NCBI RefSeq assembly: GCF_905220705.1 | Contig: NZ_CAJNAT010000018.1 | Coordinates: 62,001-126,000, forward strand | DNA: 64,000 bases | Reading direction: 5' to 3' | Source of the DNA: Paraburkholderia domus | Lineage (GTDB): Bacteria > Pseudomonadota > Gammaproteobacteria > Burkholderiales > Burkholderiaceae | Shown: one piece after another, positions 43,776 through 52,697 of the stretch | Numbering within the stretch: position 1 is the stretch's first letter | Layout of the letters: each line of letters opens with the position of its first letter | Position numbers and translations under genes: made by a program | Notes under the pieces: model-generated | Told to the model about the DNA's origin: nothing | The model's input: the letters and a program-made list of their open reading frames with translations, nothing else | Databases searched by the model: none

Positions 43776-45068
43776 TCAGAAGCCGACGTAAGGCGTCTGA
43801 CCGCCGCTCGCCGTCTGATCGAAGCCGTAGTAGACGTAACGGCCATAAAAGAACGGCAACCCGAGATCGAAGCTACTGTTGCCACCAATCTGTCCGGCCA
43901 GATCGTTGAACGCATAGTTGCTGCTGTTGCCGAACAGCGTGGACGCGCTCAGGATGCCGATGCTGGCGCCCGCTTTCGTGCCGTTCAGGCCGACCAGGGT
44001 GATCGACCGGGTTTGCGCAGCCGACGGGCAATAGAACCCCGCGAAATTACTGCCACACAACGTGAGCGAGCTATCGGCGAAAAAGTAGGCGTTCGAACCT
44101 GAATCGAGGAACGCCGACACCGTCGTACCGTTGTAAACGCTGTTGTTCAGGTCGCCGAAGGCATCGGTCGTGAAGGTCTGCGCGGCCGCAAGTGCATTGT
44201 TCGACTGCGTGCGGATGCCGAACACCAGCGTGCCGATGGCCGACGCCGCACCGGTATCCGGCACCGGCGGCAGTTGTACGATCACGCCGTTGTTGTCGAC
44301 CGGAAAGTTCGCGACCGGATTGGCGACCTGCTGGGTGAGCGGCACCGTGGCGCGGGTACAGGAGGTGCCGCCCGGACACGCGAAGTAATTGCTGTAGTTG
44401 ACGGTTTGTGCGTTCGCGCAGGTTGCGCCGCAATCGGTGGGCGCTGTGCCGATGCCCAGAATGCCGTTGGCGCCGAGATCGCTGGCGGTGTTTTCCGCTG
44501 AACCACTGCCGCAACCGGGTGACGGCACCGTGCTCGAAGCCTTGTCCCCGATGATCTGAATCGGGATGGCCCTGGTCGTCGTCTCGCTGCCCATCGTCAC
44601 GCTTGCCGTGCGCACCGTGCCCCACGTGTAGCCGTCGGCAAAAGTCGCGCACTCGGCAAGTTGCGCGCCGTTGGCCGCGGTACTGACCGGCAACGCACCG
44701 AGTAGCGAACTATTCAGCACCGAGCTGACCACACGCAGCCCGAACGAACCGGTATCGACCTGGATGTTTCTGATGGTCTGACAATTGGATGCCGAACCCG
44801 GCGCGCATACCGTCACGCTAACCGTTGGAATATTGATCACACCGTTCACACCCGGCCCGACCGTAATCGGCACAGTATTCCCCGCGGTCGAGGCGATCGG
44901 TTGCTGGGTCGGGCTGGGCGGCAGCGAGCCACCGTTCAGCGCGTTCGACGAATTGTCGCTGGAACTGGAGCCGCCACCGCCGCATGCGGCCACCACCGAC
45001 ACCAACGCCACGGCCACGACAGCCCGCACCCAGCCCTTGAACTTCATTGCACTTTGCATGGTTCGCAT
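43776..45068 (-). CDS. DUF3443 lipoprotein with pepsin-like aspartic protease motifs
   Basis: 430-residue predicted lipoprotein: signal ending VSVVAAC with lipidated Cys29, then a Gly/Ser linker. The body carries three features of bilobal pepsin-like proteases in the right order: VDTGS at 104-108, NGILGIG at 201-207 and LDSGS at 321-325. The two D-S/T-G motifs are 217 residues apart, comparable to pepsin. GTLVFG (279-284) resembles the pepsin GGxxFG strand. Several Cys suggest disulphides. Lies 15 bases after the DUF2844 gene, so the two are an operon. The family is uncharacterised to my knowledge; protease activity is an inference. Confidence 0.75.
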   Translation of the reverse strand: MRTMQSAMKFKGWVRAVVAVALVSVVAACGGGGSSSSDNSSNALNGGSLPPSPTQQPIASTAGNTVPITVGPGVNGVINIPTVSVTVCAPGSASNCQTIRNIQVDTGSFGLRVVSSVLNSSLLGALPVSTAANGAQLAECATFADGYTWGTVRTASVTMGSETTTRAIPIQIIGDKASSTVPSPGCGSGSAENTASDLGANGILGIGTAPTDCGATCANAQTVNYSNYFACPGGTSCTRATVPLTQQVANPVANFPVDNNGVIVQLPPVPDTGAASAIGTLVFGIRTQSNNALAAAQTFTTDAFGDLNNSVYNGTTVSAFLDSGSNAYFFADSSLTLCGSNFAGFYCPSAAQTRSITLVGLNGTKAGASIGILSASTLFGNSSNYAFNDLAGQIGGNSSFDLGLPFFYGRYVYYGFDQTASGGQTPYVGF

Positions 45069-45083
45069 CGTTCGTCCCCGCCC

Positions 45084-45629
45084 TTACTGGATGTCGGAGC
45101 CGCTGACGCCGGCAGGCAACGCCGGAGGCAACCAGGCCTGACCGCTAAACGCGCCCATGTGGCCGCCGGAGCGGACCACGAGGCTGCTCTGGTCGACCGC
45201 AACGGGGCCACGAGCGCCTCCGCGCGCCGCGCGCACGGCTTTTACGCCGGCGACATACTGCGGGAAATAGCTGCCGAGCAGATCGTTGAGATCGGGCATT
45301 TGCGGACCGCGCCACGCGATACCGAAGACCGAACCGTCCGCGGCAAGGTATTCGCGCACGACCGTGCCATTGCCGAACGTCGTTTCACGCACGGTGTAGG
45401 ACGCGGAAGCCGAGGTAGAAGAGGCCGCGCTGGATGCAGAACGCATCACGCTTTGAGCAGCCGCTGCCGAACTGGTACCGGGCTGCACGGTGCGGGAAGA
45501 AACCGACGCATCCGTAGGGGGCGTCATCGGGGCGCCGCCCAGCCCCGCATATGCGGACTGCACGGCTGACAATGAACAGGGCAATGCTAGCGCCGTAACG
45601 AACCCGGCGCGACGTACACGACTCCACAT
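45084..45629 (-). CDS. DUF2844 exported protein
   Basis: 181-residue protein of unknown function with a signal peptide (residues 1-27, ending SAVQSAYA) and a Ser/Ala-rich linker. The conserved part is VRETTFGNGTVVREYLAADG followed by SVFGIAWRGPQMPDLNDLLG and SYFPQYV. The ATG at 45629 follows GGAGG. It precedes the DUF3443 lipoprotein by 15 bases, so the pair is probably co-made and acts in the periplasm or envelope. No motif links it to motility; position is the only hint. Confidence 0.75.
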   Translation of the reverse strand: MWSRVRRAGFVTALALPCSLSAVQSAYAGLGGAPMTPPTDASVSSRTVQPGTSSAAAAQSVMRSASSAASSTSASASYTVRETTFGNGTVVREYLAADGSVFGIAWRGPQMPDLNDLLGSYFPQYVAGVKAVRAARGGARGPVAVDQSSLVVRSGGHMGAFSGQAWLPPALPAGVSGSDIQ

Positions 45630-45907
45630 GACAAGGCTCCTCCCAAGCTGCTGCTGCTCGGCTCGCACCTCGTACGAACCGGCCGCATGTATGCAGATCA
45701 TACGGCACCGCTGCGGTCGCACTCAGAGGGGATGCCCCACTGTGCGACCGACCGGTGACTGCTTCTCACCGGAGAGCCGTGCCGCTGCTTGAGCCCGTAG
45801 TATGCCTGTGGTTTGTGTCGGCAGACAGCAAGCGCACGCGAGAGCGTGGCTTGCTGTACATACCGGTCCGGCGATCCGGCGTCGCGTCCTTGCGGGCGCC
45901 TCGCAGG

Positions 45908-46618
45908 TCAGAAGCCGAGGCTCGCCAGCAGATCGTCGACTTGCGACTGGTCCTGCACCACGTCCGTCTTGCCTTCCGGATTGATCTGCGGACCATTCAG
46001 CAGATGTTCGGGGCTGCCGGTGGACGACGGCTCAGCCGCCAGTGCCGCCGCATTCGCCGCGAACTGCTCGCGCCGCTCGAGCGCGATGTTCTCGACCAGC
46101 ACGCCGAGCAGCTGCTGCTCGATCAGGTAGACGACATCCGTGATCTTCTTGATGACCTGGCCGGTCAGATCCTGGAAGTCCTGCGCCAGCATGATCTCCA
46201 TCAGCTGCGCGTTGGTCGCGCCAGTGGCTTCGGGCACGCCATGCAGGAAAGCCCGCGTGTCCTTGATCACCGCGCGCACTTCGTCGCGCTCGATCGGCGC
46301 CTCGTACCACTTTTCCCAGCGCGCATCGAGCTCTGCCGCGTCCTGCTGCAGTTGCGTCTGGATCGGCTTGGCGATGTCAATCGCGGACAGCACGCGCTCG
46401 GCGGCCTGCTCGGTCATGTCGGCGATGTACTTCAGACGGTCGCGAGCGTCGGGCACGGCTTCCGCCGCACGCTCGACATGCTTGTCGAGCCCGAGCTCAC
46501 GCATCGAGTCGCGCAGCGTGCGCGTCAGTTGTCCGATACGGGCGAGAATGCGGTCGGACGCGAAGTCACCGCTCTCGCTGACCGCTTCAGCGCCTTGCGC
46601 GTTGGTCGGCAGATTCAC
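45908..46618 (-). CDS. cheZ: CheZ, CheY-P phosphatase
   Basis: 236-residue phosphatase that removes the CheY phosphate. The active-site helix is intact: AQDFQDLTGQVIKKI contains the catalytic Asp and Gln (DFQDLTGQ). The C-terminal CheY-binding tail is present (QVDDLLASLGF). Starts at a GTG at 46618 one base after the cheY2 stop, with GGGAG upstream; the longer frame would overlap cheY2 fully. Confidence 0.95.
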   Translation of the reverse strand: MNLPTNAQGAEAVSESGDFASDRILARIGQLTRTLRDSMRELGLDKHVERAAEAVPDARDRLKYIADMTEQAAERVLSAIDIAKPIQTQLQQDAAELDARWEKWYEAPIERDEVRAVIKDTRAFLHGVPEATGATNAQLMEIMLAQDFQDLTGQVIKKITDVVYLIEQQLLGVLVENIALERREQFAANAAALAAEPSSTGSPEHLLNGPQINPEGKTDVVQDQSQVDDLLASLGF

Positions 46619-46619
46619 A

Positions 46620-47015
46620 TCAGCTCCCGGTCTTGGCCATCTTCTCGAGAATCTTGTTGAGCTTCTCGTCGAGCGTCGCGGCCGTAAACGGCTTGACAAC
46701 ATAACCGCTCGCGCCGGCCTGCGCCGCCGCGATGATGTTTTCCTTCTTCGACTCGGCTGTCACCATCAGCACCGGCAGATGCGTCAGATGGGCGTCGGCG
46801 CGAATTTCCTTGAGCATGGCCAGACCGTCGAGGTTCGGCATGTTCCAGTCGGAGATCACGAACTCGTAGGTGCCGCCACGCAAACGCGCGAGGCCGGCCT
46901 GACCGTCTTCCGCCTCGTCGACGTTCGAATAGCCGAGCTCTTTGAGCAGGTTGCGAACGATCCGGCGCATCGTCGGAAAGTCGTCAACCACCAGAATCTT
47001 CATTCCCTTATCCAT
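46620..47015 (-). CDS. cheY: CheY, motor-binding response regulator
   Basis: 131-residue single receiver domain, very close to enterobacterial CheY: Asp11/Asp12, phospho-acceptor Asp56 in ISDWNMPNLDG, Thr/Lys switch residues in VTAESKKENI and VVKPFT. This is the likely motor signal, binding FliM and FliG-ring after phosphorylation by CheA. Paired with cheZ. Confidence 0.96.
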   Translation of the reverse strand: MDKGMKILVVDDFPTMRRIVRNLLKELGYSNVDEAEDGQAGLARLRGGTYEFVISDWNMPNLDGLAMLKEIRADAHLTHLPVLMVTAESKKENIIAAAQAGASGYVVKPFTAATLDEKLNKILEKMAKTGS

Positions 47016-47079
47016 TTCATTCCCTTTGCTTGATCCATGATGCGGCGCAAGACCGCCTGTTCAATTCACTTCGCGCGCA

Positions 47080-48177
47080 TCATACCCGCTGTACGCGGTC
47101 ACCCATCGACGACAGACGCGCCATCACACGACGGCTCATCTCCGGCAGCGACGCAATTTCGTCCGCGGCGCCGAGCGCAATGGCTTCGCGCGGCATGCCG
47201 AAGACGATACAGCTCGCTTCGTCCTGTGCAAGGGTGTACGCCCCCGCTTTTTTCATCTCCAGCAGTCCGGCGGCGCCGTCGCGCCCCATCCCGGTCAGGA
47301 TCACGCCGACCGCATTCTTGCCTGCGTGCTGCGCGGCTGAACGGAACAGCACGTCCACCGACGGACGGTGCCGGTTGACCGGCGGTTCGTCCGACAGATG
47401 CGCAATATAATTCGCGCCGCTGCGGGCCAGCAACAGGTGAGCGTGGCCGGGCGCGATATACGCATGTCCCGGCAGCACGCGTTCGCCGTGCTCTGCCTCT
47501 TTAACGGTAATCCTGCACAAACCATTAAGGCGTTGCGCAAAAGATTTTGTGAAACCCGGCGGCATATGCTGCGCGATCAGCACGGCAGGTGCATCCGGCG
47601 GCAGCGGCACCAGCACTTCGCGGATCGCTTCGGTGCCCCCCGTCGAGGCGCCGACGATGATCAGCTTCTCGGTACTGAGCAGCGGATTGTTGAAGAGCGG
47701 CGCGGCGGCGGCAGGCGCTTGCGCCGCCTGAGCGGCCGCGTGCTGCACCGGCGCGGCCTGGCGCACTCGGGCACGGGCTGCGGCGCGAATCTTGTCGGCG
47801 AGCTTTTCCGAATAGTCGAGCATGCCGTCGCGAATGCCGACCTTCGGCTTGGTGACGAAGTCGACCGCGCCCAGTTCCAGTGCGCGCAGCGTGATTTCAT
47901 TGCCGCGCTCGGTCAGCGACGACACCATCACGACCGGCATCGGCCGCAGGCGCATCAGCTTCTCGAGGAAGTCGAGGCCGTCCATGCGCGGCATTTCGAC
48001 GTCGAGCGTCAGCACGTCCGGATTGTGCTGCTTGATGAGATCGCGCGCGACCAGCGGGTCGGGTGCGGTCGCCACGACGGTCATGTCCGGCTGGCCATTG
48101 ATGATTTCCGTCATCAGGCTGCGGATCAGCGCCGAATCGTCGACGCACAGTACTTTGATCTTTTGCACAGCGCTCAC
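47080..48177 (-). CDS. cheB: CheB, receptor methylesterase/deamidase
   Basis: 365-residue two-domain enzyme: receiver domain (Asp13/Asp14, phospho-site Asp59 in LDVEMPRMDG), Ala/Pro-rich linker, and methylesterase with nucleophile Ser in VGASTGGTEAI, HMPPGFT and GMGRDGA. It removes methyl groups added by CheR. Starts at a GTG overlapping the cheD stop by 4 bases. Confidence 0.96.
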   Translation of the reverse strand: MSAVQKIKVLCVDDSALIRSLMTEIINGQPDMTVVATAPDPLVARDLIKQHNPDVLTLDVEMPRMDGLDFLEKLMRLRPMPVVMVSSLTERGNEITLRALELGAVDFVTKPKVGIRDGMLDYSEKLADKIRAAARARVRQAAPVQHAAAQAAQAPAAAAPLFNNPLLSTEKLIIVGASTGGTEAIREVLVPLPPDAPAVLIAQHMPPGFTKSFAQRLNGLCRITVKEAEHGERVLPGHAYIAPGHAHLLLARSGANYIAHLSDEPPVNRHRPSVDVLFRSAAQHAGKNAVGVILTGMGRDGAAGLLEMKKAGAYTLAQDEASCIVFGMPREAIALGAADEIASLPEMSRRVMARLSSMGDRVQRV

Positions 48178-48944
48178 GCCTCCTCTGTAGTTCTGGCGTT
48201 GTTTGAATTAATCGGGCGCGGGCTTGCGCGGAACAGTTCGATGCGCGGCTTCACTGCGCCTGCGCCCGCACTGCTCCCTGCCGCCCCGAACAGTTCGACC
48301 TTGGGTCTGGCTGGTGCCGGCGTCGAGAACAACTCGACCCGTTTGCGCGCCGCCGCGAGCCGCTCGGCGCGCGCTTCGGCACTTTGCCGCATCAGCGCCT
48401 GTTCGCGTTCGGCCACGCCCGCTTCCTGCTGCAGGCGCAATTTCTTCACCATCACCTGGCCGGTGCGCGGCATGAAAGCGACCTTGCGCGGATGATTTCC
48501 CTGCAAATCCTCAGCGACGATGCGGATCTTTTCAAGCGCCAGATAGCGGCGCACGAATTCCGAATTGCGATCGCCGATATTCATCGTCGTCATGCCGGCC
48601 AGCACCGCGCCGCCGCCGAACACCTTGGCTTCGAAACGCTCGCGCCGGCCGCCGGCCTTGATCAGTTCGTTGATCAACACTTCCATTGCGTACGCGCCAT
48701 AGCGCATCGAATCCGACGCGGGCTGGCCGGCGTCCGCGCCGTCGTCGGGCAGCATGAAGTGATTCATACCGCCGATGCCGGCCGTGCGATCCTGAATGCA
48801 GGCCGCGACACACGAACCGAGCACGGTGACGAGCACCATGTCTTCGTTCGTCGTGTAAAACTCGTTTGGCAACAGCTTCACGCCGGGGCGCTGGAAGTGG
48901 TTGTCGAAGTACAGATTGGAGGCGATCGGCAGGCTGCTGCTCAT
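48174..48944 (-). CDS. cheD: CheD, receptor glutamine deamidase
   Basis: 256-residue protein; catalytic Cys in VTVLGSCVAAC and His in IGGMNHFMLP. The first 160 residues are the CheD domain; the rest is a basic and Ala-rich tail (ELF-repeat like: RVELFSTPAPA, KVELFGAAG, RIELFRASP), an unusual threefold repeat. Starts overlap cheR by 4 bases; ends overlap cheB. Confidence 0.94.
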   Translation of the reverse strand: MSSSLPIASNLYFDNHFQRPGVKLLPNEFYTTNEDMVLVTVLGSCVAACIQDRTAGIGGMNHFMLPDDGADAGQPASDSMRYGAYAMEVLINELIKAGGRRERFEAKVFGGGAVLAGMTTMNIGDRNSEFVRRYLALEKIRIVAEDLQGNHPRKVAFMPRTGQVMVKKLRLQQEAGVAEREQALMRQSAEARAERLAAARKRVELFSTPAPARPKVELFGAAGSSAGAGAVKPRIELFRASPRPINSNNARTTEEA

Positions 48945-49942
48945 GCGATCACCCCGTTAGTCGTTGCGCTGCCGGCATGGCTCGCATGGTTCGACGACCG
49001 TGCCGGCGTGCGTGCGGCAGCGCCTGTGTCGCGCGTCAGTTCATAAACGGTCTGGCCGCGCAGCTTGAACGCCTGCGTCACATAGGTGAAGTTTTCCGAG
49101 TGGCCGGCAAACAGCAAACCACCCGATTTCATCAGCGGCTCGAAGCGCGCGAGCACCTGCGCCTGCGTCGGCTTGTCAAAATAGATCATCACGTTGCGGC
49201 AGAAAATCGCGTCGAACTGCGAGCGCAACTGGTAATCGCGGTCGGTCAGATTCAGTTGTTCGAAGCGCACCATCGCGCGCACTTCCGGGCGCACCTTGAC
49301 CATCCCGGCGTGCGCGCCGGTGCCTTTCAGGAAGAACCGTTTGAGGCGCTCGGGCGACAGATGCTTCACCTGGTCGAACTGATACATGCCGGCTTCGGCT
49401 TTCGCCAGCACTTGCGTGTCGATGTCTGTGGCGAGCACGCTGGCCTGACGTGCGCCACTGTCGCCGAGCGCTTCGATCAGCGTCATCGCGATCGAATACG
49501 GTTCCTCACCGGTCGAGGCCGCCGAGCACCACACCGAAACCGGCTGCGCGCGGCGCGGCACGAATTCGGCGAGGATCGGAAAGTGATGGGCTTCGCGGAA
49601 GAACGCGGTGAGGTTGGTGGTCAGCGCATTGGTGAAGGCTTCCCACTCGGCCGGATCGTTTTCCGCTTCGAGCAGATCGAGGTACTGTTTGAAGGTCTCG
49701 AGTCCACGGGCACGCAGCCGGCGCGCCAGACGGCTATACGCCATGTCGCGCTTGTGGTCCGACAGCGAAATGCCCGCACTGCGATGAATCAGATCGCGAA
49801 TGCGAGCGAAATCCGCCGATGTGAATTCGAAATCCCGTCCTTGCTCACCGGATCTAGCCGATTCCATCCGTTCGGGACGTGCCGGACTCGCCGATTGCGG
49901 ACGTGCCGGTTGCGGACGTGGTTGTGCGCGCGTTGCCATCAT
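48941..49942 (-). CDS. cheR: CheR, receptor methyltransferase
   Basis: 333-residue SAM-dependent methyltransferase. N-terminal four-helix domain, then SVWCSAASTGEEPYSIAMTL (SAM site) and DAIFCRNVMIYFDKPTQ. Has an N-terminal Pro/Arg-rich extension and a C-terminal Ala/Ser tail. ATG at 49942 preferred, with AGGA seven bases upstream. It should bind the DWETF tail of the MCP encoded just upstream. Confidence 0.95.
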   Translation of the reverse strand: MMATRAQPRPQPARPQSASPARPERMESARSGEQGRDFEFTSADFARIRDLIHRSAGISLSDHKRDMAYSRLARRLRARGLETFKQYLDLLEAENDPAEWEAFTNALTTNLTAFFREAHHFPILAEFVPRRAQPVSVWCSAASTGEEPYSIAMTLIEALGDSGARQASVLATDIDTQVLAKAEAGMYQFDQVKHLSPERLKRFFLKGTGAHAGMVKVRPEVRAMVRFEQLNLTDRDYQLRSQFDAIFCRNVMIYFDKPTQAQVLARFEPLMKSGGLLFAGHSENFTYVTQAFKLRGQTVYELTRDTGAAARTPARSSNHASHAGSATTNGVIA

Positions 49943-50146
49943 GAAAGTTCCTGCCTGCAATACGAGCCATCCCGTTTCTCGCCAAAAGGATTGCTTCTGG
50001 CGAAAGGGATTGTGATCGCGGGGTCGCGCCCGCCCGCGAGTTCTGCCAACACACAGTCGGCCCGCGACACGCCTTGTAAGCGTGCTTCGATGATTCGCCC
50101 CTCATGGAGCGAGATGCCGAATGACCGCATGTCTTTGTGCCACTTC

Positions 50147-52036
50147 CTAGAACGTTTCCCAGTCCGCGTCCGATCCTGCCGTCGGCGCGGCTGCTGCGGC
50201 CGGACGTGCTGCGGATTCGGATGCGGCGCGGGCCGTCTTCGGTTTGAGAGCCGGTTCGATACGTGCGGCATCGGCACCATGAGTGGCCGAAGCCGGCGTT
50301 GCATGGGTCGCCGCATGAGACGCTGTGTTCGCTGCCGACTGCGCCGCCGCTTGTGGCGCCGCCTTGGCGGGCTGCACGTGCTGGCTGCCGCCCTTGCTGC
50401 CACTCTTGCTGCCACTCTTGCTGCCGGTCGAGCGTGCCGCGGGTTGCGGACGGGCTGCGGCCACGGTGCTGCGCGTCTGCCCTCCGGCCACCTTCCAGCC
50501 GTTCACCACCGCTTGCAACTGGCGCGTCTGTTCTTCGAGCGATGCCGCCGCAGCAGCCGCCTGTTCGACCAGCGCGGCGTTCTGCTGCGTCACTTCGTCC
50601 ATCTGCACGACCGCACGGCTCACCTGTTCGATCCCGCCCGACTGCTCTTCGGAAGCCGCGCTGATTTCGCCCATGATGTCGGTCACGCGGCGCACCGCCT
50701 GCACGATCTCGTCCATCGTGGTGCCCGCCCGGCCGACCAGCACCGAGCCGCTTTGCACCTTGTCGACGGAGTCGCCGATCAGTTCCTTGATTTCCTTGGC
50801 GGCGCTGGCGCTGCGCTGCGCGAGGCTGCGCACTTCGCCTGCGACCACCGCGAAACCACGCCCCTGTTCGCCTGCCCGCGCGGCTTCGACGGCCGCGTTC
50901 AGCGCAAGAATATTGGTCTGGAACGCGATGCCTTCGATCACGCCGATGATGTCGACGACCTTGTTCGAACTGGTCGCGATGTCCTGCATCGTCGTGACGA
51001 CCTGGCTCACCACGTCGCCGCCGCGCGTCGCGATATCGGACGCGTTGACGGCCAACTGGCTCGCCTGGCGCGCGTTCTCGGCGTTCTGGCGCACGGTGCC
51101 GGTCAGCTGCTCCATGCTCGACGCGGTTTCCTGCAGCGAAGCGGCCTGCTGTTCGGTGCGTTGCGAAAGATCGGTGTTGCCCATGGAGATTTCGCGCGCG
51201 CCGGTGTCGATCGATTCAGTGCTGCTGTGAACCGCCTTCACCATCGTCGCCATGCTTTCCTGCATCCGCTTGATGCCGGCGAAGAGGCGGCCGATTTCGT
51301 TACGGCTGAACACCTCGATCTGCTCGGACAGATCACCGGACGCGATCCGTTCGAAGCATACCGTCGCGTCGTTCAGCGGCTGCACGATCAGGCCGCGCAG
51401 TGCAAAACGGATGCCCACCACCATCAGCAGCGCAACCACAGTGACGCCGATGATCAGTGTCGTCATCAGCGACATGTTCGATTGCGCGCCAACTTGCTGG
51501 TCGACCGCGCTTTGCTGCAATGCCTTGATGACCGCCGATGCAGCGCCGTCGTAGGCGATGAACATCGGGCTGATCTTCGTATCGGCGATCGCGTGATAGG
51601 CGGTCATGTCGTTCGCGTTCAGGGCCGCGAACTCCGGATCGACGCCCTCATGCATCACCGTCGTGCGCTTGGCGAGCACGTCGTCGAGAAGCGCCTGATC
51701 GATGCCTTGCTTCGGCGCATCGAGATAGATCTGCCAGCTCTGATTGCCTTTGGTCAGCAGTTCCTGCGCGCGATCGATCGCTTTCTTCGCTTCGTCCGCG
51801 TTGCCCGCAGCCGACAGCGTGTTGAAGCGGTCTATCGCGAGACGCGAACGCAACAGATACGCCGAAGCATCGTCGAGCGCGTGAATGGCGACCAGATCGC
51901 CGCGAGCGATACGGTCGAGCGACTGGCTCGCGCCGTTCAGCGCGGTTAGACCAAGCGCGCCGACCACGACGGTCAGCGCAACCAGAATGATCCCCACCAC
52001 CGTCAACGATGTGCGAATCGACCACCTGCTCAGCAT
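50147..52036 (-). CDS. Methyl-accepting chemotaxis protein (Tar/Tsr-like)
   Basis: 629-residue receptor. Transmembrane helices near residues 12-32 and 190-212 flank a Tar-type four-helix ligand domain; HAMP follows, then the signalling hairpin tip (EQGRGFAVVAGEVRSLAQRS). Near the C-terminus is an Ala/Ser/Lys-rich linker with SGSKSGSKGGS-like repeats and the final pentapeptide DWETF, the CheR/CheB docking site of high-abundance enteric receptors. Encoded between cheW and cheR. The ligand is not predictable. Confidence 0.94.
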   Translation of the reverse strand: MLSRWSIRTSLTVVGIILVALTVVVGALGLTALNGASQSLDRIARGDLVAIHALDDASAYLLRSRLAIDRFNTLSAAGNADEAKKAIDRAQELLTKGNQSWQIYLDAPKQGIDQALLDDVLAKRTTVMHEGVDPEFAALNANDMTAYHAIADTKISPMFIAYDGAASAVIKALQQSAVDQQVGAQSNMSLMTTLIIGVTVVALLMVVGIRFALRGLIVQPLNDATVCFERIASGDLSEQIEVFSRNEIGRLFAGIKRMQESMATMVKAVHSSTESIDTGAREISMGNTDLSQRTEQQAASLQETASSMEQLTGTVRQNAENARQASQLAVNASDIATRGGDVVSQVVTTMQDIATSSNKVVDIIGVIEGIAFQTNILALNAAVEAARAGEQGRGFAVVAGEVRSLAQRSASAAKEIKELIGDSVDKVQSGSVLVGRAGTTMDEIVQAVRRVTDIMGEISAASEEQSGGIEQVSRAVVQMDEVTQQNAALVEQAAAAAASLEEQTRQLQAVVNGWKVAGGQTRSTVAAARPQPAARSTGSKSGSKSGSKGGSQHVQPAKAAPQAAAQSAANTASHAATHATPASATHGADAARIEPALKPKTARAASESAARPAAAAAPTAGSDADWETF

Positions 52037-52085
52037 CTTGATGCTCCCTGTTCGATCTGTCTTTCGTACTGGCGCGTATTGATGC

Positions 52086-52616
52086 TTACGCGCTGAGCGT
52101 TTCGATCAGCGCCATTTCACGGCTGGTCATCAGCTTCTCGATGTCCATCAGGATCAGCATGCGGCCGTCGACCGTGCCCAGACCCGTCAGGTACTCGGTC
52201 GTCAGCGTCGCGCCGAATTCCGGCGCCGGCATGATCTGGTCGGTGGCGAGCGTCAGCACGTCCGACACGCCGTCCACCACCATCCCGACCACGCGGTGCG
52301 CGACGTTCAGGATGATCACGACCGTCTGGTGGTCATACTCGACACGGCCCAGATGGAACTTGATGCGCATGTCGACGATCGGCACGATGATGCCGCGCAG
52401 ATTGATCACGCCTTTGATGAACTCAGGCGCATTGGCGATACGCGTCACGTTGTCGTAGCCGCGGATTTCCTGCACCTTGAGAATGTCGATGCCGTACTCT
52501 TCGGCGCCGAGCGTGAAGACGAGGAATTCCTGACCGCCGGCGTCTGCCTGCTGCGCGTCGCGGCGACCATTCGTCGCGTTCGCGACGCTCGAATTGATGG
52601 ATTGGACTTCTGCCAC
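52086..52616 (-). CDS. cheW: CheW, receptor-kinase coupling protein
   Basis: 176-residue adaptor linking the MCP to CheA. Core EFLVFTLGAEEYGIDILKVQEIRGY, then VINLRGIIVPIVDMRIKF and VVDGVSDVL. A TTG four codons upstream is possible; the GTG at 52616 with GGGGG upstream gives the usual AEVQSINSS start. Confidence 0.95.
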   Translation of the reverse strand: MAEVQSINSSVANATNGRRDAQQADAGGQEFLVFTLGAEEYGIDILKVQEIRGYDNVTRIANAPEFIKGVINLRGIIVPIVDMRIKFHLGRVEYDHQTVVIILNVAHRVVGMVVDGVSDVLTLATDQIMPAPEFGATLTTEYLTGLGTVDGRMLILMDIEKLMTSREMALIETLSA

Positions 52617-52697
52617 GTTAGCCCCCAAACGGTTGGGATGAAATAAATTGAGTGAGTGTTGCGAAAACTGCGTGCCCGACGGATGCCATTAGCGATG

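Noticed and set aside
48866..51949. A 1027-codon open frame on the plus strand opposite cheR and the MCP
   Set aside because: Antisense to genes with complete conserved domains; its Arg/His/Ala-rich product is typical of mirror frames in GC-rich DNA and shows no domain.
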